This document shows, in pieces, positions 61,701 to 64,000 of a stretch of 64,000 nucleotides of DNA (position 1 is the first letter of the stretch; each line of letters starts with the position of its first letter). Origin of the DNA: Gonatopus flavifemur (Eukaryota; Arthropoda; Insecta; Hymenoptera; Dryinidae); contig JAFFJZ010000003.1 in assembly GCA_018340375.1 (NCBI GenBank), positions 50,747,006 to 50,811,005 of the forward strand, in the 5' to 3' direction. The notes under the pieces were generated by a model. It was given only the letters and a program-made list of their open reading frames with translations, made no database searches and had not been told where the DNA came from. Position numbers and translations under genes: made by a program.

Positions 61701-62640
61701 ATACAACTGTTATATCTCCACTCGGCAATATTCGTTCTCCTTCTGATTGGATCCAAACGACGGAAAGAACACCGGAGAAGATGCAGGGATGAATTCTGTG
61801 AGGGATCGCGGTTTATAACAGCGTTTATTCAACAGTGTACGGTGGGAAACAGCGGAATCTTGGATAAAACTGTTATATCTCTACTCGGCAACATTCGTTC
61901 TCTTCCTGATCGATTCCGAACGACGGAGAGACCACCGGAGAAGACGCAGGAATGAATTCTGTTGGGGTCGCGCTTCATAAAATTGTGTACTTAACATTTT
62001 ACGTTGGGAAACAGCAGAATCTCGGATGTGAACTCTCATATCTCCACTCGGCAACATTCGTTTTCCTCCTGATTGATTCCGAACGCCGGAGAGACCACCG
62101 GAGAAGACGCAGGAATGAATCTGTTAGGGATCGCGCTTTAGAACATTGTTCATTTAAGAATTCACGGTGGGAAACAGCGGAATCTTGGATAAAACTGTTA
62201 TATCTCCTTTCGGCAACATTCGCTCTTTTCTAATCGATTCCAACTGACGGAGAGGACGCCGCAGAAGAAGCAGGAATGAATTCTGAGAGGAATCGCGGTT
62301 TATAACATTGTTTATTCAACAATTTACGGTGGGAAACAGCAGAATCTTGGAGAAAACTGTTATATCTCCACTCGGCAACATTCGTTTCCCTTCTAATTGA
62401 TTCCAAACGACGTTGAGAACACTGGAGAAGACGAAGGGATGAATTCTGTGAGGGATCGCGGTTTATAACATTGTGTATTGACCAATTTACGTTGGGAAAC
62501 AGCAGAATCTTGGATGTAAACTGTTATATCTCTACTCGGCAACATTCGTTTTCCTCCTGATTGATTCCGAACGACGGAGAGACCACCGGAGAAGACGCAG
62601 GAATGAATCTGTTAGGGATCGCGCTTTATAACATTGTTCA
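46200..62640. repeat. Large duplicated block, copy 2
   Basis: Counterpart of about 24,050-45,500. It starts at the shared TATATCTTCGTTCGGC variant (46,202, against 24,051). It includes the second copy of the 853 bp element, lacks the 2,565 bp element, lacks about ten monomers matching about 25,230-26,860, and has three extra monomers at about 58,450-58,950. Confidence 0.85.
52715..53567. mobile_element. 853 bp CACTG-ended element in the satellite, copy 2
   Basis: Same length, ends and flanking CT as the copy at 32,684, in the same satellite context. Only about three base differences were noticed (for example GAAAAAAAAT here against GAATTAAAAT, and AAATTTAAAG against AAATTCAAAG). It is therefore a by-product of the block duplication, not a second insertion. 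Confidence 0.92.
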
Positions 62641-64000
62641 TTTAAGAATTCACGGTGGGAAACAGCGGAATCTTGGATGAAACTGTTATATCTCCACTCG
62701 GCAACATTCTCTCTTTTTCTAATAGATTCCAAATGACGGAGAGAACGCCGCAGAAGAAGCAGGAATGAATTCTGTGAGGGATCGCGGTTTATACCATTGT
62801 TTATTCAACAATTTACGGTGGGGAACAGCGGAATCTTGGATGAAACTGTTATATCTCCACTCGGCAATATTCGTTCTCCTTCTGATTGGATCCAAACGAC
62901 GGAAAGAACACCGGAGAAGATGCAGGGATGAATTCTGTGAGGGATCGCGGTTTATAACATCGTTTATTCAACAGTGTACGGTGGGAAACCGCGGAATCTT
63001 GGATAAAACTGTTATATCTCTACTCGGCAACATTCGTTCTCTTCCTGATTGATTTCGAACGACGGAGAGAACGCCGGAGAAGAAGCAGGAATGAATTCTG
63101 TGAGGGATCGCGGTTTATACCATTGTTTATTCAACAATTTACGGTGGGGAACAGCGGAATCTTGGATGAAACTGTTATATCTCCACTCGGCAATATTCGT
63201 TCTCCTTCTGATTGGATCCAAACGACGGAAAGAACACCGGAGAAGATGCAGGGATGAATTCTGTGAGGGATCGCGGTTTATAACATCGTTTATTCAACAG
63301 TGTACGGTGGGAAACAGCGGAATCTTGGATAAAACTGTTATATCTCCACTCGGCAACATTCGTTTCCCTTCTAATTGATTCCAAACGACGTAGAGAACGC
63401 CGGAGAAGACGCAGGAATGGATTCTGTGAGGGATCGCGGTTTATACCATTGTTTATTCAACAATTTACGGTGGGGAACAGCGGAATCTTGGATACAACTG
63501 TTATATCTCCACTCGGCAATATTCGTTCTCCTTCTGATTGGATCCAAACGACGGAAAGAACACCGGAGAAGACGCAGGAATGAATCTGTTAGGGATCGCG
63601 CTCTATAACATTGTTCATTTGATAATTTACGGTGGGAAACTGCAGAATCTTGAATAAAACTGTTATATCTGCACTCGGCAACATTCGTTCTTTTCTAATC
63701 GATTCCAACTGACGGAGAGGACGCCGCAGAAGAAGCAGGAATGAATTCTGAGAGGAATCGTGGTTTATAACATTGTTTATTCAACAATTTACGGTGGGAA
63801 ACAGCAGAATCTTGGAGAAAACTGTTATATCTCCACTCGGCAACATTCGTTTCCCTTCTGATTGATTCCAAACGACGTAGAGAACGTCGGAGAAGAAGCA
63901 GGAATGAATTCTGTGAGGGATCGCGGTTTATACCATTGTTTATTCAACAATTTACGGTGGGAAACAGCGGAATCTTGGATAAAACTGTTATATCTCCACT
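53568..64000. repeat. Satellite array, segment 4, running off the window
   Basis: The same 163 bp monomers continue to the last base, in the middle of a unit (ending ATATCTCCACT). After about 62,640 the match to copy 1 switches to monomers like those at about 41,110 and then 42,060-42,300, another recombination joint. Confidence 0.96.

Noticed and set aside
22595..63608. Dozens of open frames of 60-158 codons on both strands in the satellite, some highly repeated (for example 23,193-23,669 minus and 31,094-31,465 plus).
   Set aside because: They follow the 163 bp repeat, occur on both strands at once, change frame every monomer because 163 is not a multiple of three, and have inconsistent starts and ends. 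There is no sign of selection for protein.
22526..64000. Regularly spaced repeats resembling a CRISPR array or phage-type direct repeats.
   Set aside because: The whole unit of about 163 bp is repeated with no unique spacers, and the context is eukaryotic.
22526..64000. CENP-B box in the satellite monomer.
   Set aside because: TTCG occurs in each monomer, but the following bases do not fit the TTCG-N4-A-N2-CGGG pattern.
1..64000. Endogenous virus, polydnavirus segment, retroelement reverse transcriptase or integrase.
   Set aside because: No RT, integrase, capsid or envelope motifs and no long terminal repeats were seen on either strand.

Overview
The window reads as AT-rich nuclear DNA of an animal, most likely an insect. 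The evidence is a multi-exon gene with canonical GT-AG introns, an animal-type CACTA (En/Spm) transposase ORF, tRNA-derived SINE remnants, very many small inverted-repeat DNA transposons, and a long satellite array. Nothing bacterial, viral or organellar was seen. The species cannot be named from sequence alone; 'insect' is inferred from the DUF4806-type gene and the kind of transposase.

Layout. 1-14,500 is transposon-dense DNA without a recognisable host gene. It holds a 3.1 kb inverted-repeat element (4,778-7,891) carrying two internal tandem-repeat families, a 3.2 kb hAT-like element (9,008-12,250) with 245 bp terminal inverted repeats (TIRs) and a perfect 8 bp target-site duplication (TSD), a MULE-like MITE with a 9 bp TSD, and many MITEs with 2 bp TSDs. 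14,765-18,954 (minus) is a complete 12-exon gene, 475 codons, of the DUF4806 type, with two MITEs in its introns. 19,386-21,056 (minus) is a long uninterrupted CACTA-type transposase ORF upstream of it in the same orientation. 21,060-22,525 is spacer ending in a transposon terminus.

22,526-64,000 is one satellite array, about 163 bp per monomer and roughly 228 monomers by my estimate, running off the right end. It has at least two main monomer subtypes and two rarer ones. A block of about 21 kb (about 24,050-45,500) recurs as about 46,200-62,640; the copies differ by gains and losses of whole monomers. An 853 bp CACTG-ended element lies in both blocks, so it inserted before the duplication. 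A 2,565 bp fold-back element lies only in the first block, and the second block preserves its empty site.

Common thread: at least 15 independent insertions have ends reading CCC...GGG or CAC...GTG and an exact 2 bp TSD of varied sequence. That agrees with CACTA-like transposition, and the only long transposase ORF in the window is of that kind. Whether that protein moves these elements is inference.
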